Origin: Microbacterium keratanolyticum | Lineage (GTDB): Bacteria > Actinomycetota > Actinomycetes > Actinomycetales > Microbacteriaceae | Assembly: GCF_016907255.1 (NCBI RefSeq) | Contig: NZ_JAFBBQ010000001.1 | Span: 1,302,001-1,366,000, forward strand | Direction: 5' to 3' | Length of the DNA stretch: 64,000 nucleotides | Shown here: positions 8,332-16,252 of the stretch, one piece after another | Layout of the letters: each line of letters opens with the position of its first letter | How positions within the stretch are numbered: the first letter of the stretch is position 1 | Notes under the pieces: model-generated | Told to the model about the DNA's origin: nothing | The model's database searches: none | The model's input: only the letters and a program-made list of their open reading frames with translations | Program-made: the position numbers and the translations under genes

Positions 8332-8344
8332 GCGGTCACTTCAC

Positions 8345-9610
8345 CTAGAACCAGCCGAAGATCACCGGCAGGTACGTCACGCCGAACAGGAACGCGAGGC
8401 AGAGACCGAACCACGGCAGCATCGCGGGGACCGCCTGCGAAACCGAGATCTTGCCGATCTTGCACGAGACCAGCAGACACAGACCGACCGGCGGTGTGAG
8501 CAGTCCGATGCCGAGGTTGACCACCATGATCAGACCCAGGTGCACCGGATCGATACCGACGGCGGTCGCCACGGGCAGCAGCAGCGGCACGAACACGATC
8601 AATGCCGCGTTGCCCTCCATCACGGTTCCGATCACGAGGATCAGGATGTTGATGAGCAGCAGGATCAGCAGCGGGTTGTCGGTGAGATTGAGCATCCACG
8701 TCGAGATGGCCTGCGGGATCTGACCGCTCACCAGCGCCCAGGAGTAGATCTGCGCGGCGGCGATCACGAGCATGATCACACCGACGAGCACGGAGGACTC
8801 CGTCATCGAACGGAACAGCTTCTTGAGCGTCAGCTCCTTGTGCACGAAGAAGCCGATGATCACTGCGAGCAGCACGGCGACCGCACCACCCTCGGTGGGC
8901 GTGAAGGCGCCGATGCGGATGCCACCGATGATCACGACAGGCAGGATGAGGGCCCACACAGCGCGCCCGAGAGCGGTCGTGATCTCCTTCGCCGTCGCGC
9001 GACGCTCGGCCGGCTGCTTCTTCACGACGGCGACGATGTAGCCCACGATGAGCAGCGACGCGACGAATGCGAGTCCGATGATCAAACCGTAGAAGAACAG
9101 GTCGGCGATCGAGGCCTGGGCGAGCACGCCGTAGACGATCAGATTGATCGACGGCGGGATCGTGACGAACATCGCGCCTGCCGTCGCCATGAGCGAGACG
9201 GCGTACCGCGGCGAGTATCCCCGCTGCACCATCTGCGGGATCATGATGCGGCCGACGCTGGAGGTGTCAGCGACCTGCGACCCGGAGATGCCACCGAAGA
9301 TCGCTGTGGTGACCACTGTCACGTGGCCCAGGCCTCCGCGGATGCTGCCGACGAGCACGTACGCGAAGTCGATGAGACGCTGAGTGATGCCCGAGGCGTT
9401 CATGAGCGCACCTGCGATGACATACAGCGGAATCGCGAGCAGCGGGAAGTTGCGGATGCCGGCGACCATGCGCTGGGCAGCGATCTCCAGCGGCACATTG
9501 CTGAAGAACTCCAGTCCGATCATCGAGCTGAGCGCGAGGGCGATGCCGATCGGGAGCCCGACGACGAGCAGCGCGCCGAAGCCGAAAGCCAATGCGTAAC
9601 CCATCGTCAC
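8345..9610 (-). CDS. dctM: TRAP transporter large permease subunit DctM
   Basis: 421-residue DctM-type subunit, about twelve transmembrane helices, the ion-coupled translocation pore of a tripartite ATP-independent periplasmic transporter. Conserved family segments include LPIGIALALSSMIGLEFFSNVPLE (given only in part here), QRMVAGIRNFPLLAIPLYVIAG near residue 55 and the C-terminal TPPVGLCLLVSCKIGK near 375. It overlaps dctQ by four bases. The matching binding protein dctP is encoded on the opposite arm of the locus at 12333, beside acid-sugar catabolic genes, which points to a C4 acid-sugar substrate such as threonate or erythronate. Confidence 0.92.
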   Translation of the reverse strand: MTMGYALAFGFGALLVVGLPIGIALALSSMIGLEFFSNVPLEIAAQRMVAGIRNFPLLAIPLYVIAGALMNASGITQRLIDFAYVLVGSIRGGLGHVTVVTTAIFGGISGSQVADTSSVGRIMIPQMVQRGYSPRYAVSLMATAGAMFVTIPPSINLIVYGVLAQASIADLFFYGLIIGLAFVASLLIVGYIVAVVKKQPAERRATAKEITTALGRAVWALILPVVIIGGIRIGAFTPTEGGAVAVLLAVIIGFFVHKELTLKKLFRSMTESSVLVGVIMLVIAAAQIYSWALVSGQIPQAISTWMLNLTDNPLLILLLINILILVIGTVMEGNAALIVFVPLLLPVATAVGIDPVHLGLIMVVNLGIGLLTPPVGLCLLVSCKIGKISVSQAVPAMLPWFGLCLAFLFGVTYLPVIFGWF

Positions 9611-10308
9611 GCCTCCTTCGAAGAGTCGTCAGCGGCGCGGCGCTGGGCGGGAGATGACCCGGTTTCCTGGCCTCCGGTCGCACCGTCGAGAAGACCGTGC
9701 CCTTCGCGGGTCGCCTGCTCGACGTCACCCACCTCGGAGTCGAGAACGTCGATGACGGCCTGGTCTGCATCGGCGTTGAGGACGGTGAGGCGACCGCGGA
9801 AGAAGGCGACCGCGCGCTCGATCGTGAAGATCGCGCTGAGTGCGGCACCGACGGGAACGGCCATGTAGACCCAGGACACCTTCGCCTGGATGCCGAGGCC
9901 GCCTGCGATGCCAGCGAGGAGCTGACGGTCACCGGCGGGGATCAGGCCGAACGTGAGCCAGCCGAGGATGAGCAGGGTCACGGTGGTCGTCACGGCGACG
10001 GCGAGCCCCAGCCAGCGCTCCACCTTTGCCGGGATGAACTTGGAGACGAGGTCGAGTGTGAGGTGTTCGCCGCGACGCAGTCCGAGCGGAATCGCCAGCA
10101 TCGTGGACCAGACGAAGAGGCTGATCGCCAGCTCCTCCGACCAGACAGTCGGGCTGTTCGCGACGTATCGAGCGGCGACCTGGATCACGATCGTGATGGT
10201 CATGACGCTGAAGCCGACCACCACGAGAGCGGCGACCACGCGGTCCAGGACGGCCAGCGGACCCCGGTTCAGAGCGGGGGGCTGAGGAACCCAGTCCTCT
10301 TCGGACAT
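9607..10308 (-). CDS. dctQ: TRAP transporter small permease subunit DctQ
   Basis: 233-residue DctQ-type subunit with four predicted transmembrane helices (about 25-45, 60-80, 100-120, 140-165) and the family segment SPTVWSEELAISLFVWSTML near residue 50. It bridges DctP and DctM in the membrane. The C-terminal 60 residues are hydrophilic and longer than usual. Transcribed with dctM from the 195-bp divergent control region that holds two FadR-type operators. Confidence 0.9.
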   Translation of the reverse strand: MSEEDWVPQPPALNRGPLAVLDRVVAALVVVGFSVMTITIVIQVAARYVANSPTVWSEELAISLFVWSTMLAIPLGLRRGEHLTLDLVSKFIPAKVERWLGLAVAVTTTVTLLILGWLTFGLIPAGDRQLLAGIAGGLGIQAKVSWVYMAVPVGAALSAIFTIERAVAFFRGRLTVLNADADQAVIDVLDSEVGDVEQATREGHGLLDGATGGQETGSSPAQRRAADDSSKEA

Positions 10309-10346
10309 GCTGTCTCCTTTGAGAGCGGGTAGTGAGAGAACGAGCG

Positions 10347-10362
10347 AAGTGGTTAACCACTT
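10347..10362. promoter_or_regulatory. FCD/FadR-type operator 1
   Basis: Perfect 16-bp palindrome AAGTGGTTAACCACTT. FadR-family GntR regulators classically recognise TGGTnnnACCA or TGGTnACCA cores. It sits just upstream of the dctQ start and probably controls the dctQM arm, bound by the regulator encoded at 11454. Confidence 0.72.
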
Positions 10363-10390
10363 TTCGACTCAATGTGCAATCCTGACGGTG

Positions 10391-10414
10391 TTCGCCTTGA
10401 AATGTCAAGGCGAA
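10391..10414. promoter_or_regulatory. Inverted repeat between the two operators
   Basis: Arms TTCGCCTTGA and TCAAGGCGAA around AATG, 10-bp perfect. It is unrelated in sequence to the flanking FadR-type sites, so it may bind another regulator or be a promoter-proximal structural element. Confidence 0.4.
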
Positions 10415-10421
10415 ATGAATG

Positions 10422-10437
10422 AAGTGGTTGACCACTT
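10422..10437. promoter_or_regulatory. FCD/FadR-type operator 2
   Basis: AAGTGGTTGACCACTT, the same palindrome as at 10347 with one change, its centre exactly 75 bp away. It lies 67 bp upstream of the dehydrogenase start, so the regulator can control both divergent arms, possibly with looping. Confidence 0.72.
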
Positions 10438-10503
10438 GCCGAAGAGTATGCAAACATCGTGCTCAGACAGCGGGGCCGACCAGCACCCCATCGAAGGAGA
10501 GAA

Positions 10504-11457
10504 GTGTCTGAAATCACGCGCGTTGCGATCGTCGGAGCCGGCTACATGGGCGGCGGCATCGCACAGGTGCTTGCCCAGTCCGGAGTGGCCTGCGTGCTGC
10601 TCGATGCTGTGGCAGGGCGCGCACAGACCCGCCGCGATGAGGTTCTCGCCGAAGCAGACTCGCACCTCGCCCGGGGCTTCATCACCGCCGTCGAGCGCGA
10701 GACCCTCACGGCCAACCTCTCCGCCAGCGAAGACCTCCCGGGGACGGTCGGGAGCGCCGACCTCATCATGGAGGTGGTCTTCGAGGAGATCTCCCTCAAG
10801 CATGAGGTGCTCCGCACGATCGAGAAGCATGCCCGCCCCGACGCCATCATCGGCTCCAACACCTCCGCCATTCCGATCGGCGAGCTGGCGGAGGCCCTGG
10901 AGAAGCCGGAGCGCTTTGCCGGCATCCACTGGTTCAACCCCGCCCCGCTCCTCCCGGGAGTGGAGGTCATCGCCCACGCGACGACCGATCGCTCCCTGCT
11001 CTCAGGCATCGTGACCATGCTCGAGAACGCCGGCAAGGAGCCCGCCATCGTCGCGGACACCCCGGGATTCGTGTGCAACCGCCTGCAGTTCGCCCTCTAC
11101 AAGGAGGCGGTCCAGATGGTGCAGGACGGCGCCGCGACGCCGGAGGAGATCGACACCGTGGTGCGGGCATCCTTCGGATTCCGCCTTGCCCTCTACGGTC
11201 CTTTCGCTGTGGGCGACATGGCTGGACTCGACGTCTACGCGAACTCCTACGTCTCGCTGGAGCGCGCTTTCGGCGAGCGCTTCACAGTTCCTGCCATGCT
11301 CAAGGAGCGCGTCGATTCCGGAGACCTCGGCATCAAGACCGGCGGAGGATTCCTCGGACTGGAGGCAGACGAGGCTCGTCGGATGATCGAAGCGCGTGAC
11401 AACGCCTACGCGCAGCTCCTGAAGCTCCGTCGCCAGCTCCGAGAGGAATCCCGATGA
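10504..11457 (+). CDS. 3-hydroxyacyl-CoA dehydrogenase-family NAD-dependent dehydrogenase
   Basis: 317-residue dehydrogenase of the 3-hydroxyacyl-CoA dehydrogenase superfamily: Rossmann motif GAGYMGGGIA near residue 11, catalytic segment IHWFNPAPLLPGVEVI near 140, and a C-terminal dimer domain beginning DTPGFVCNRLQ near 187. GTG 10504 has GGAG about 8 nt upstream. In this family some members oxidise hydroxy acids without CoA (for example L-gulonate 3-dehydrogenase). As first gene of an operon with otnK, otnC and otnI it is the only dehydrogenase available to oxidise the imported acid sugar to its keto acid. That role is inferred from context; described pathways of this type use LtnD or DenD, which are different families. 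Confidence 0.8.
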   Translation: MSEITRVAIVGAGYMGGGIAQVLAQSGVACVLLDAVAGRAQTRRDEVLAEADSHLARGFITAVERETLTANLSASEDLPGTVGSADLIMEVVFEEISLKHEVLRTIEKHARPDAIIGSNTSAIPIGELAEALEKPERFAGIHWFNPAPLLPGVEVIAHATTDRSLLSGIVTMLENAGKEPAIVADTPGFVCNRLQFALYKEAVQMVQDGAATPEEIDTVVRASFGFRLALYGPFAVGDMAGLDVYANSYVSLERAFGERFTVPAMLKERVDSGDLGIKTGGGFLGLEADEARRMIEARDNAYAQLLKLRRQLREESR

Positions 11458-12206
11458 CACCGGCCGCCAACGCACCCGTCTCGCTCCCGCCGATCGACCC
11501 GACGGCTGAGCTCTCCTCTGAGATCATTCGCGCACTCACCGAGTACTTCTTCTCCGGAGACCTGCTGGGCGGCAGCCGCATCCCGAGTGAGCGCCAGCTG
11601 GCCGAATCCCTCGGCGTGAGCCGCGGCGCGGTGCGCGAAGCCATCCAGTCACTCGGACTGCTAGGGGTGCTGGAGATCCGCCAGGGTGCGGGCACCTACC
11701 TTCGCTCGACCGGATCGACCCTGCTGCCCCGCGTCATCGAATGGGGACTCTTCCTCGGCGAGCGCCGCGTGATGGATCTCGTCGAGGCGCGTCAGGAGAT
11801 CGAGTTCGCCCTTGCGGGTCTCGCGGCGCGTCGCCGCACCGAGGAACAGGCCGCGGAGCTCGTCGCCCTCGTCGAGCAGATGGACGACCTCGGTCCCGGC
11901 GAGGCGTTCGTGGCCGCCGACATCGCCTTCCACTCGGCGATCGCTCGCGCCGCCCGCAACCTCGCCCTCGCCGACGTGCTGTCGAACATCACGTCACTTC
12001 TCGAAGTGTGGATGACCCGTTCCATCCAGTCCGCCGGAGAGACCCACAGCTCCAACCAGGAGCACCGTCGTGTCGTCGAGGCGATCGTCGCCCGCGACCC
12101 ACGCAAGGCGCAGGCAGCGATGCGCGCGCACCTCCGCAGCGCCGAGAAGCGCCTGCGTCGCACCCTGGGCGACCTGCCCGAGGGCATCGAGAACGTCACC
12201 ACCTGA
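11454..12206 (+). CDS. GntR-family regulator with FCD domain (FadR subfamily)
   Basis: 250 residues. N-terminal winged helix (about 25-90: GSRIPSERQLAESLGVSRGAVREAIQSL shown here as SERQLAESLGVSRGAVREA) and C-terminal FCD ligand domain (about 105-230) with the metal-binding style segment DIAFHSAIARAA near 160 and a later NQEHRRVVEAI. It overlaps the dehydrogenase by four bases. The TGGT-n-ACCA palindromes at 10347 and 10422 are its expected sites. It probably represses the locus until an acid-sugar intermediate binds. Confidence 0.9.
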   Translation: MTPAANAPVSLPPIDPTAELSSEIIRALTEYFFSGDLLGGSRIPSERQLAESLGVSRGAVREAIQSLGLLGVLEIRQGAGTYLRSTGSTLLPRVIEWGLFLGERRVMDLVEARQEIEFALAGLAARRRTEEQAAELVALVEQMDDLGPGEAFVAADIAFHSAIARAARNLALADVLSNITSLLEVWMTRSIQSAGETHSSNQEHRRVVEAIVARDPRKAQAAMRAHLRSAEKRLRRTLGDLPEGIENVTT

Positions 12207-12269
12207 TCCCCCGCCGGCCACTCCGATCGGCGCAGACCCCACACAGTAACCGCCAGCAAGAACGGCACA

Positions 12270-12292
12270 CATGAGGACCTCCTCTCCTCATG
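12270..12292 (+). promoter_or_regulatory. Stem-loop between regulator and dctP
   Basis: CATGAGGA / TCCTCATG around a 7-nt loop, in the 126-bp gap before dctP. Possible RNA processing or attenuation site that would uncouple dctP expression from the regulator; function not shown by the sequence. Confidence 0.4.
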
Positions 12293-12332
12293 CGATCACG
12301 CGCGCCGTCGCGCGTAGAAAGGCACGTCACCC

Positions 12333-13358
12333 ATGCGCACCACAACCACCTTCCGCCGGCTCTTCGCCGCCGGGTCCGCCCTCGTGCTCGCAGCGGGCAT
12401 CGCGGGATGCTCCTCGTCTCCGGCGACCGGCAGCACCGAAGACGGTGCCATCGAGTCAATGAGTCTCACTCTCGGTCACGCCTACGCTCCGGACAGCCTG
12501 CAGCACCGAGCTGCCGAGCAGCTCTCCGAGCTCGTCGCCGAGAAGAGCGATGGCGCGATCACGATCGACCTGTTCCCCTCCGCGCAGCTCGGCAGCTGGG
12601 AGGAGATGCAGGAGGGCCTCGAAATCGGCAGCGTTGACATCGTCATCGAGAGCCTCGGCTCGCTCGAGCGCTACACCGACCTGGCTGCGATCGAGGGGCT
12701 GCCCTTCCTGTACGAGGACGCCGAGCACTTCTTCGAGGTCTGGGACGGCGACATGTCCGCAGAGATCCTCGATGCCGTGCGCGAGGACTCCGGATTCAAG
12801 CTCATCGGTGCGCTCTACCGCGGAGGACGTCAGCTCAACTCGATCCGCGAGGTCGACAGCCTCGACGACCTCGCCGGCCTGAAGCTGCGTGTTCCGAACC
12901 AGCAGACCTACATCTCGACCTGGCAGGCGCTGGGTGCGAGCCCGACGCCGATGGCGCTCAACGAGGTCTTCTCTGCGATGGAACAGGGCGCGATCGAGGG
13001 TCAGGAGAACCCGATCGACGTCGTGCGTTTCAGCTCGTTCTACGAGGTCGCGCCGTTCGTCGCGGAGACGAACCACCTGTTCGGCAACTTCCACTTCCAG
13101 ATGTGGGGCGACGCCTTCGACCAGTTCCCGGCAGAGGTGCAGGAGATCCTGCTCGCCGCCGCAGACGAGGTGTCGGCCGACTACCGCGCCACCTCGATCT
13201 CCGAGGCCGCAGAGAACAAGAAGTTTCTCGAGGACGCCGGCGTGAAGTTCACGACGATCGACCTGGCCGAGTGGCGCAAGCCTGTCGCGTCGCTGATCGA
13301 CGCCGCCAACCCGCAGGTCAAGACCTGGGCCGAGGCCATCCTCGCCCTGCGCGACTGA
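12333..13358 (+). CDS. dctP: TRAP transporter substrate-binding protein DctP
   Basis: 341-residue extracytoplasmic binding protein. It begins with a lipoprotein signal peptide: RR near residue 8, a hydrophobic core, then the lipobox IAGC at about 26-29 followed by a Ser-rich linker. The DctP fold follows (about 45-340), with the family helix segment LRVPNQQTYISTWQALGASP near 185 containing the Arg that usually binds the substrate carboxylate. Membrane-anchored, it should hand a carboxylated sugar acid to DctQM, encoded on the divergent arm. It is the only part of the transporter placed with the catabolic genes. Confidence 0.92.
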   Translation: MRTTTTFRRLFAAGSALVLAAGIAGCSSSPATGSTEDGAIESMSLTLGHAYAPDSLQHRAAEQLSELVAEKSDGAITIDLFPSAQLGSWEEMQEGLEIGSVDIVIESLGSLERYTDLAAIEGLPFLYEDAEHFFEVWDGDMSAEILDAVREDSGFKLIGALYRGGRQLNSIREVDSLDDLAGLKLRVPNQQTYISTWQALGASPTPMALNEVFSAMEQGAIEGQENPIDVVRFSSFYEVAPFVAETNHLFGNFHFQMWGDAFDQFPAEVQEILLAAADEVSADYRATSISEAAENKKFLEDAGVKFTTIDLAEWRKPVASLIDAANPQVKTWAEAILALRD

Positions 13359-13372
13359 CCCGCGCCACCTCT

Positions 13373-13412
13373 GATCGCCGGGCGCGAGCGCACATCGCTC
13401 CGCCCGGCGATC
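13373..13412 (+). promoter_or_regulatory. Intercistronic stem-loop dctP-otnK
   Basis: Outer arms GATCGCCGGGCG and CGCCCGGCGATC, inner arms GAGCG and CGCTC, loop CACAT. A long stable hairpin straight after a binding-protein gene usually stabilises the upstream mRNA or partly terminates, giving more binding protein than enzyme. Confidence 0.65.
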
Positions 13413-13437
13413 GCCGCATCACCCAAGGAGACACCCC

Positions 13438-14703
13438 ATGAGCACCCCGCCCATCACGCCGTGGCTCGGCGTCATCGCCGATGATTACACCGGCGCGACC
13501 GACCTCGCAGGAATGATCGCCCGTACGGGCATGCGCGTCGTGCAGCTGCTGGGTGTTCCCGAAGAAGGCACTGCGGCCATCGATGCCGATTGTGTCGTCG
13601 TCGCACTCAAGAGCCGGAGCATCCCCGCAGAGGACGCCGTCGCACAGAGCGTCGAGTCGGCGCGCTGGCTGCTCTCGCTCGGAGTGGAACAGCTCTACTT
13701 CAAGTACTGCTCGACCTTCGACTCGACAGACCACGGGAACATCGGACCGGTGGCGGATGCTCTCGCCGCGCTCGTCTCCGCACGTTCCGTCGTCTTCGCT
13801 CCCGCCGTTCCCGAGCACGGCCGGACCACTTATCTCGGTCATCTCTTCGTCGGCGACCGCCTGCTGTCGGATTCGCCCCTGCGCGACCACCCCATCAATC
13901 CGATGACGGACAGCGACCTTCGCCGCGTCCTCGGTCGCCAGACCACAACTCCGGTCCGCCTGCTCGACCTGTCGACGGTGCGTTCCGGCGCCGCGGCACT
14001 GGAGGCGATGCGCGCGCAGACCGACGGGCGCGTCTTCCATATCGCCGACATCGTCTCGGACGACGACGTCGTCGCGATCGCCGAGGCTGCTCGCCTCGAT
14101 CCACTCGTCACCGGCGGGGCCGCGCTCGGTGCTGCCCTGGCCGCGCTCCGTTCCTCGACGCAGAGCGGCGCGGCCCTCGCGGTGCCCCCGGGACCGGCAC
14201 TCGTTCTCGCGGGGAGCTGCTCGGCGGCCACGCGCGGGCAGATCGCCGAGCACCGTGTCGAGCACCCGGTCTTCACCGTCGACGTCTACGCGCTGGATCG
14301 GGGAGAGGATGTCGTCACGCAGGCCCTCGCCTTCCTCACGGAGAATGCGGATGCCGTTCCCGCGGTGGTCGCCTCCACCGACCCCGAATCCGTCCGCCAA
14401 ATCCAGGAGGATCTCGGCGTCGAACGCTCCTCCCAGCTCGTGGAGGCCGCTCTCGGCGAGATCGCGCGGGGTGCGGTCGCGCAGGGTTTCGGCCGAATCC
14501 TCGTCGCCGGAGGAGAGACCTCCGGCTCGGTCGTGAACAGCCTCGGCGTCCGCGCGCTGCGCATCGGTCAGGAGGTTGCTCCTGGTGTGCCATGGACGGT
14601 CGCCGAGGGCGAGCAGCCCGTGGCCCTGCTGTTGAAGTCCGGCAACTTCGGCGGACCCCGCATCTTCGCGGACGCACTCGCGATCGCGGAGGGTTCGCGA
14701 TGA
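13438..14703 (+). CDS. otnK: Four-carbon acid sugar kinase OtnK (DUF1537)
   Basis: 421-residue DUF1537 kinase that phosphorylates 3-oxo-tetronate at O4 in catabolism of threonate or erythronate. N-terminal sugar-binding domain starts GVIADDYTGATDLAGMIA (residue about 9-26), and the C-terminal nucleotide-binding domain carries VAGGETSGSVVNSLG near 358 and the conserved tail VALLLKSGNFGGPRIF near 396. Its 3' end overlaps otnC by four bases. Family function is established for DUF1537 in acid-sugar pathways; which tetronate is used here is inference. An RBS (AAGGAG) lies 10 nt upstream. Confidence 0.9.
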   Translation: MSTPPITPWLGVIADDYTGATDLAGMIARTGMRVVQLLGVPEEGTAAIDADCVVVALKSRSIPAEDAVAQSVESARWLLSLGVEQLYFKYCSTFDSTDHGNIGPVADALAALVSARSVVFAPAVPEHGRTTYLGHLFVGDRLLSDSPLRDHPINPMTDSDLRRVLGRQTTTPVRLLDLSTVRSGAAALEAMRAQTDGRVFHIADIVSDDDVVAIAEAARLDPLVTGGAALGAALAALRSSTQSGAALAVPPGPALVLAGSCSAATRGQIAEHRVEHPVFTVDVYALDRGEDVVTQALAFLTENADAVPAVVASTDPESVRQIQEDLGVERSSQLVEAALGEIARGAVAQGFGRILVAGGETSGSVVNSLGVRALRIGQEVAPGVPWTVAEGEQPVALLLKSGNFGGPRIFADALAIAEGSR

Positions 14704-15332
14704 AGGAGGCGGATGCGTTCGCGGCACTCATCTCCACAGGTCACGCACTCGCCGGCGCGGGGCTCTCGCCCGGTACAACGGGCAATATCTCGACACGGGT
14801 CGGCGACCGCATCCTGGTCTCCGGAACCGGCGCACGCCTGGGCGCATTGAGCAACGACGACATCGCCATTCTCACGCTCAACGGCGAACGGATCGTCGGT
14901 GCGGCTCCCACGAAGGAAGCCATGCTGCACGTGCGGGCCTATGCAGTACGCCCCGAGGTGACAGCTGTCGTGCATCTGCACTCTCCGGCCGCTCTCGCCG
15001 TGTCGTGTCTTGCCGACCTGCCCGAGGCCTCACCTCTGCCCTGTTACACGCCGTACTACGCGATGAAGGCGGGACGCGTCGCCCTCGTCGACTACTTCCC
15101 ACCCGGCGATGAACGCCTCGCCGAGGCATCCGGGACCGCGCTGCGCGCGGCGGACAGCCTGCTTCTGCGCCGTCACGGTCTCGTCACGATCGGGCCGGAA
15201 CTCGCCTCGGCCGTAGCCGCGGCGGAGGAGCTCGAAGCGAACGCAGATATCCACCTGCGCCTCGCGGGACGCGCCGCCGATCCACTCTCCCCCGACGACG
15301 TCGCCGCGCTCCCGCACTGGAGGAACAGATGA
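14700..15332 (+). CDS. otnC: Class II aldolase/adducin family, 3-oxo-tetronate 4-phosphate decarboxylase OtnC
   Basis: 210-residue class II aldolase-fold enzyme. GTTGNISTRVGDRILVSGTG near residue 24 binds the phosphate, the zinc ligands are the histidines of VVHLHSPAA near 91, and LLRRHGLVTIG near 155 carries the third His. In this operon it should decarboxylate 3-oxo-tetronate 4-phosphate to dihydroxyacetone phosphate. Other members are L-fuculose- or L-ribulose-phosphate enzymes, so function rests on the otnK/otnI neighbours. Overlaps both neighbours by four bases (ATGA), indicating tight translational coupling. Confidence 0.86.
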   Translation: MKEADAFAALISTGHALAGAGLSPGTTGNISTRVGDRILVSGTGARLGALSNDDIAILTLNGERIVGAAPTKEAMLHVRAYAVRPEVTAVVHLHSPAALAVSCLADLPEASPLPCYTPYYAMKAGRVALVDYFPPGDERLAEASGTALRAADSLLLRRHGLVTIGPELASAVAAAEELEANADIHLRLAGRAADPLSPDDVAALPHWRNR

Positions 15333-16135
15333 GCACGCACACCTACTCGATCATCAACCCATCGATCCTGATCGGCGAGCTGCCGCTCGAGGAGCAGCTG
15401 CGGCTCGTGCGCAATCGCGGATTCCGCGGAGTCGAGCTGTGGTGGCCCTTCGAGACAGCGACTCCCTCCGATTCGGACGTCGACGCCGTGCTGACGACCA
15501 TCGCGGACTCTCGTCTGCGCCTGGTCGGCATGAACCTGTATGAAGGCGGGATGGCCCTGGGCAACCGCGGCATCACCTGCTGGCCAGGGGTGGACGCCGA
15601 GTTCGACGCATCGATCGAGGTCGGCCTGCGCTTTCATGAAGCCACCGGCGTGCAGAACTTCAACGTTCTGCACGGAACCCTCAACGACCGCGAAACCCGG
15701 GACGCGCAGAACGAGCGCGCGGCGGTGCGCACCGCCCGCGCGGCGGACGCCTTCTCGGCCGTGGGTGGCGTCGTCACGATCGAGCAGCTCTCACACATCC
15801 CCGGCTATGGTCTGCGCACGATGGCGGAAGTCACGGAGGCGGTCGCGCGGGCTCGCGAACGCGCCACGACAGGGACCGTCCTGGTGCAGATCGACCTGTT
15901 CCACATGTTCAACATGGGCGACGATGTCGCCGGATACTTCCGCGACCACTGGCGCGAGATCGGCCATGTGCAGGTGGCCGATTTCCCCGGGCGCGGGGCA
16001 CCGGGAACCGGCGAGCAGCCCATCGATGAGCTGCTCGCCCTGTTGCGAGGCCAGGGGTATCGGCGCGAGATCGCGCTGGAGTACTCGCACTACGAGAACA
16101 ACGACCCTTTCGCGCACGTCACCGTCGCCTGCTGA
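15329..16135 (+). CDS. otnI: Hydroxypyruvate isomerase-like TIM-barrel protein OtnI
   Basis: 268-residue xylose-isomerase-like TIM barrel of the hydroxypyruvate isomerase family. Recognisable segments are LVRNRGFRGVELWWPFET near 28, FNVLHGTL near 110 and the metal/substrate segment HVQVADFPGRGAPGTGE near 217. In acid-sugar pathways OtnI converts 2-oxo-tetronate to 3-oxo-tetronate before phosphorylation. Its presence implies that the dehydrogenase at 10504 makes a 2-oxo acid. Last gene of the operon, followed by a strong terminator. Confidence 0.86.
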   Translation: MSTHTYSIINPSILIGELPLEEQLRLVRNRGFRGVELWWPFETATPSDSDVDAVLTTIADSRLRLVGMNLYEGGMALGNRGITCWPGVDAEFDASIEVGLRFHEATGVQNFNVLHGTLNDRETRDAQNERAAVRTARAADAFSAVGGVVTIEQLSHIPGYGLRTMAEVTEAVARARERATTGTVLVQIDLFHMFNMGDDVAGYFRDHWREIGHVQVADFPGRGAPGTGEQPIDELLALLRGQGYRREIALEYSHYENNDPFAHVTVAC

Positions 16136-16145
16136 GCACAACAGG

Positions 16146-16175
16146 AAGTGGCCCCTCCTTCGGGAGGGGCCACTT
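16146..16175 (+). terminator. Rho-independent terminator of the acid-sugar operon
   Basis: A perfect 13-bp stem AAGTGGCCCCTCC / GGAGGGGCCACTT with TTCG tetraloop, followed by TCTCTTT, 10 nt after the otnI stop. Confidence 0.88.
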
Positions 16176-16185
16176 CTCTTTGGGG

Positions 16186-16226
16186 TTGACATCCTTCCGC
16201 GTTCATGGGTTACTTAGTCAAGTAAC
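16186..16226 (+). promoter_or_regulatory. Promoter and overlapping operator of the YtrA-type operon
   Basis: Consensus -35 TTGACA at 16186-16191. With 17-18 bp spacing the -10 lies in GTTACTT (16209-16215), which is the left arm of the dyad GTTACTT-AGTC-AAGTAAC ending at 16226. An operator over the -10 box fits repression by the GntR protein encoded 27 bp downstream. Confidence 0.68.
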
Positions 16227-16252
16227 TAACCAACCTACCGAGCGGGGGACCT

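Noticed and set aside
8297..9868. A 523-codon plus-strand open frame
   Set aside because: Antisense to dctM; composition is His/Asp/Arg-rich low-complexity typical of a shadow frame.
13590..15332. A 580-codon frame spanning otnK and otnC
   Set aside because: Its first part is out of frame inside otnK; only the part from ATG 14700 is the real otnC gene.
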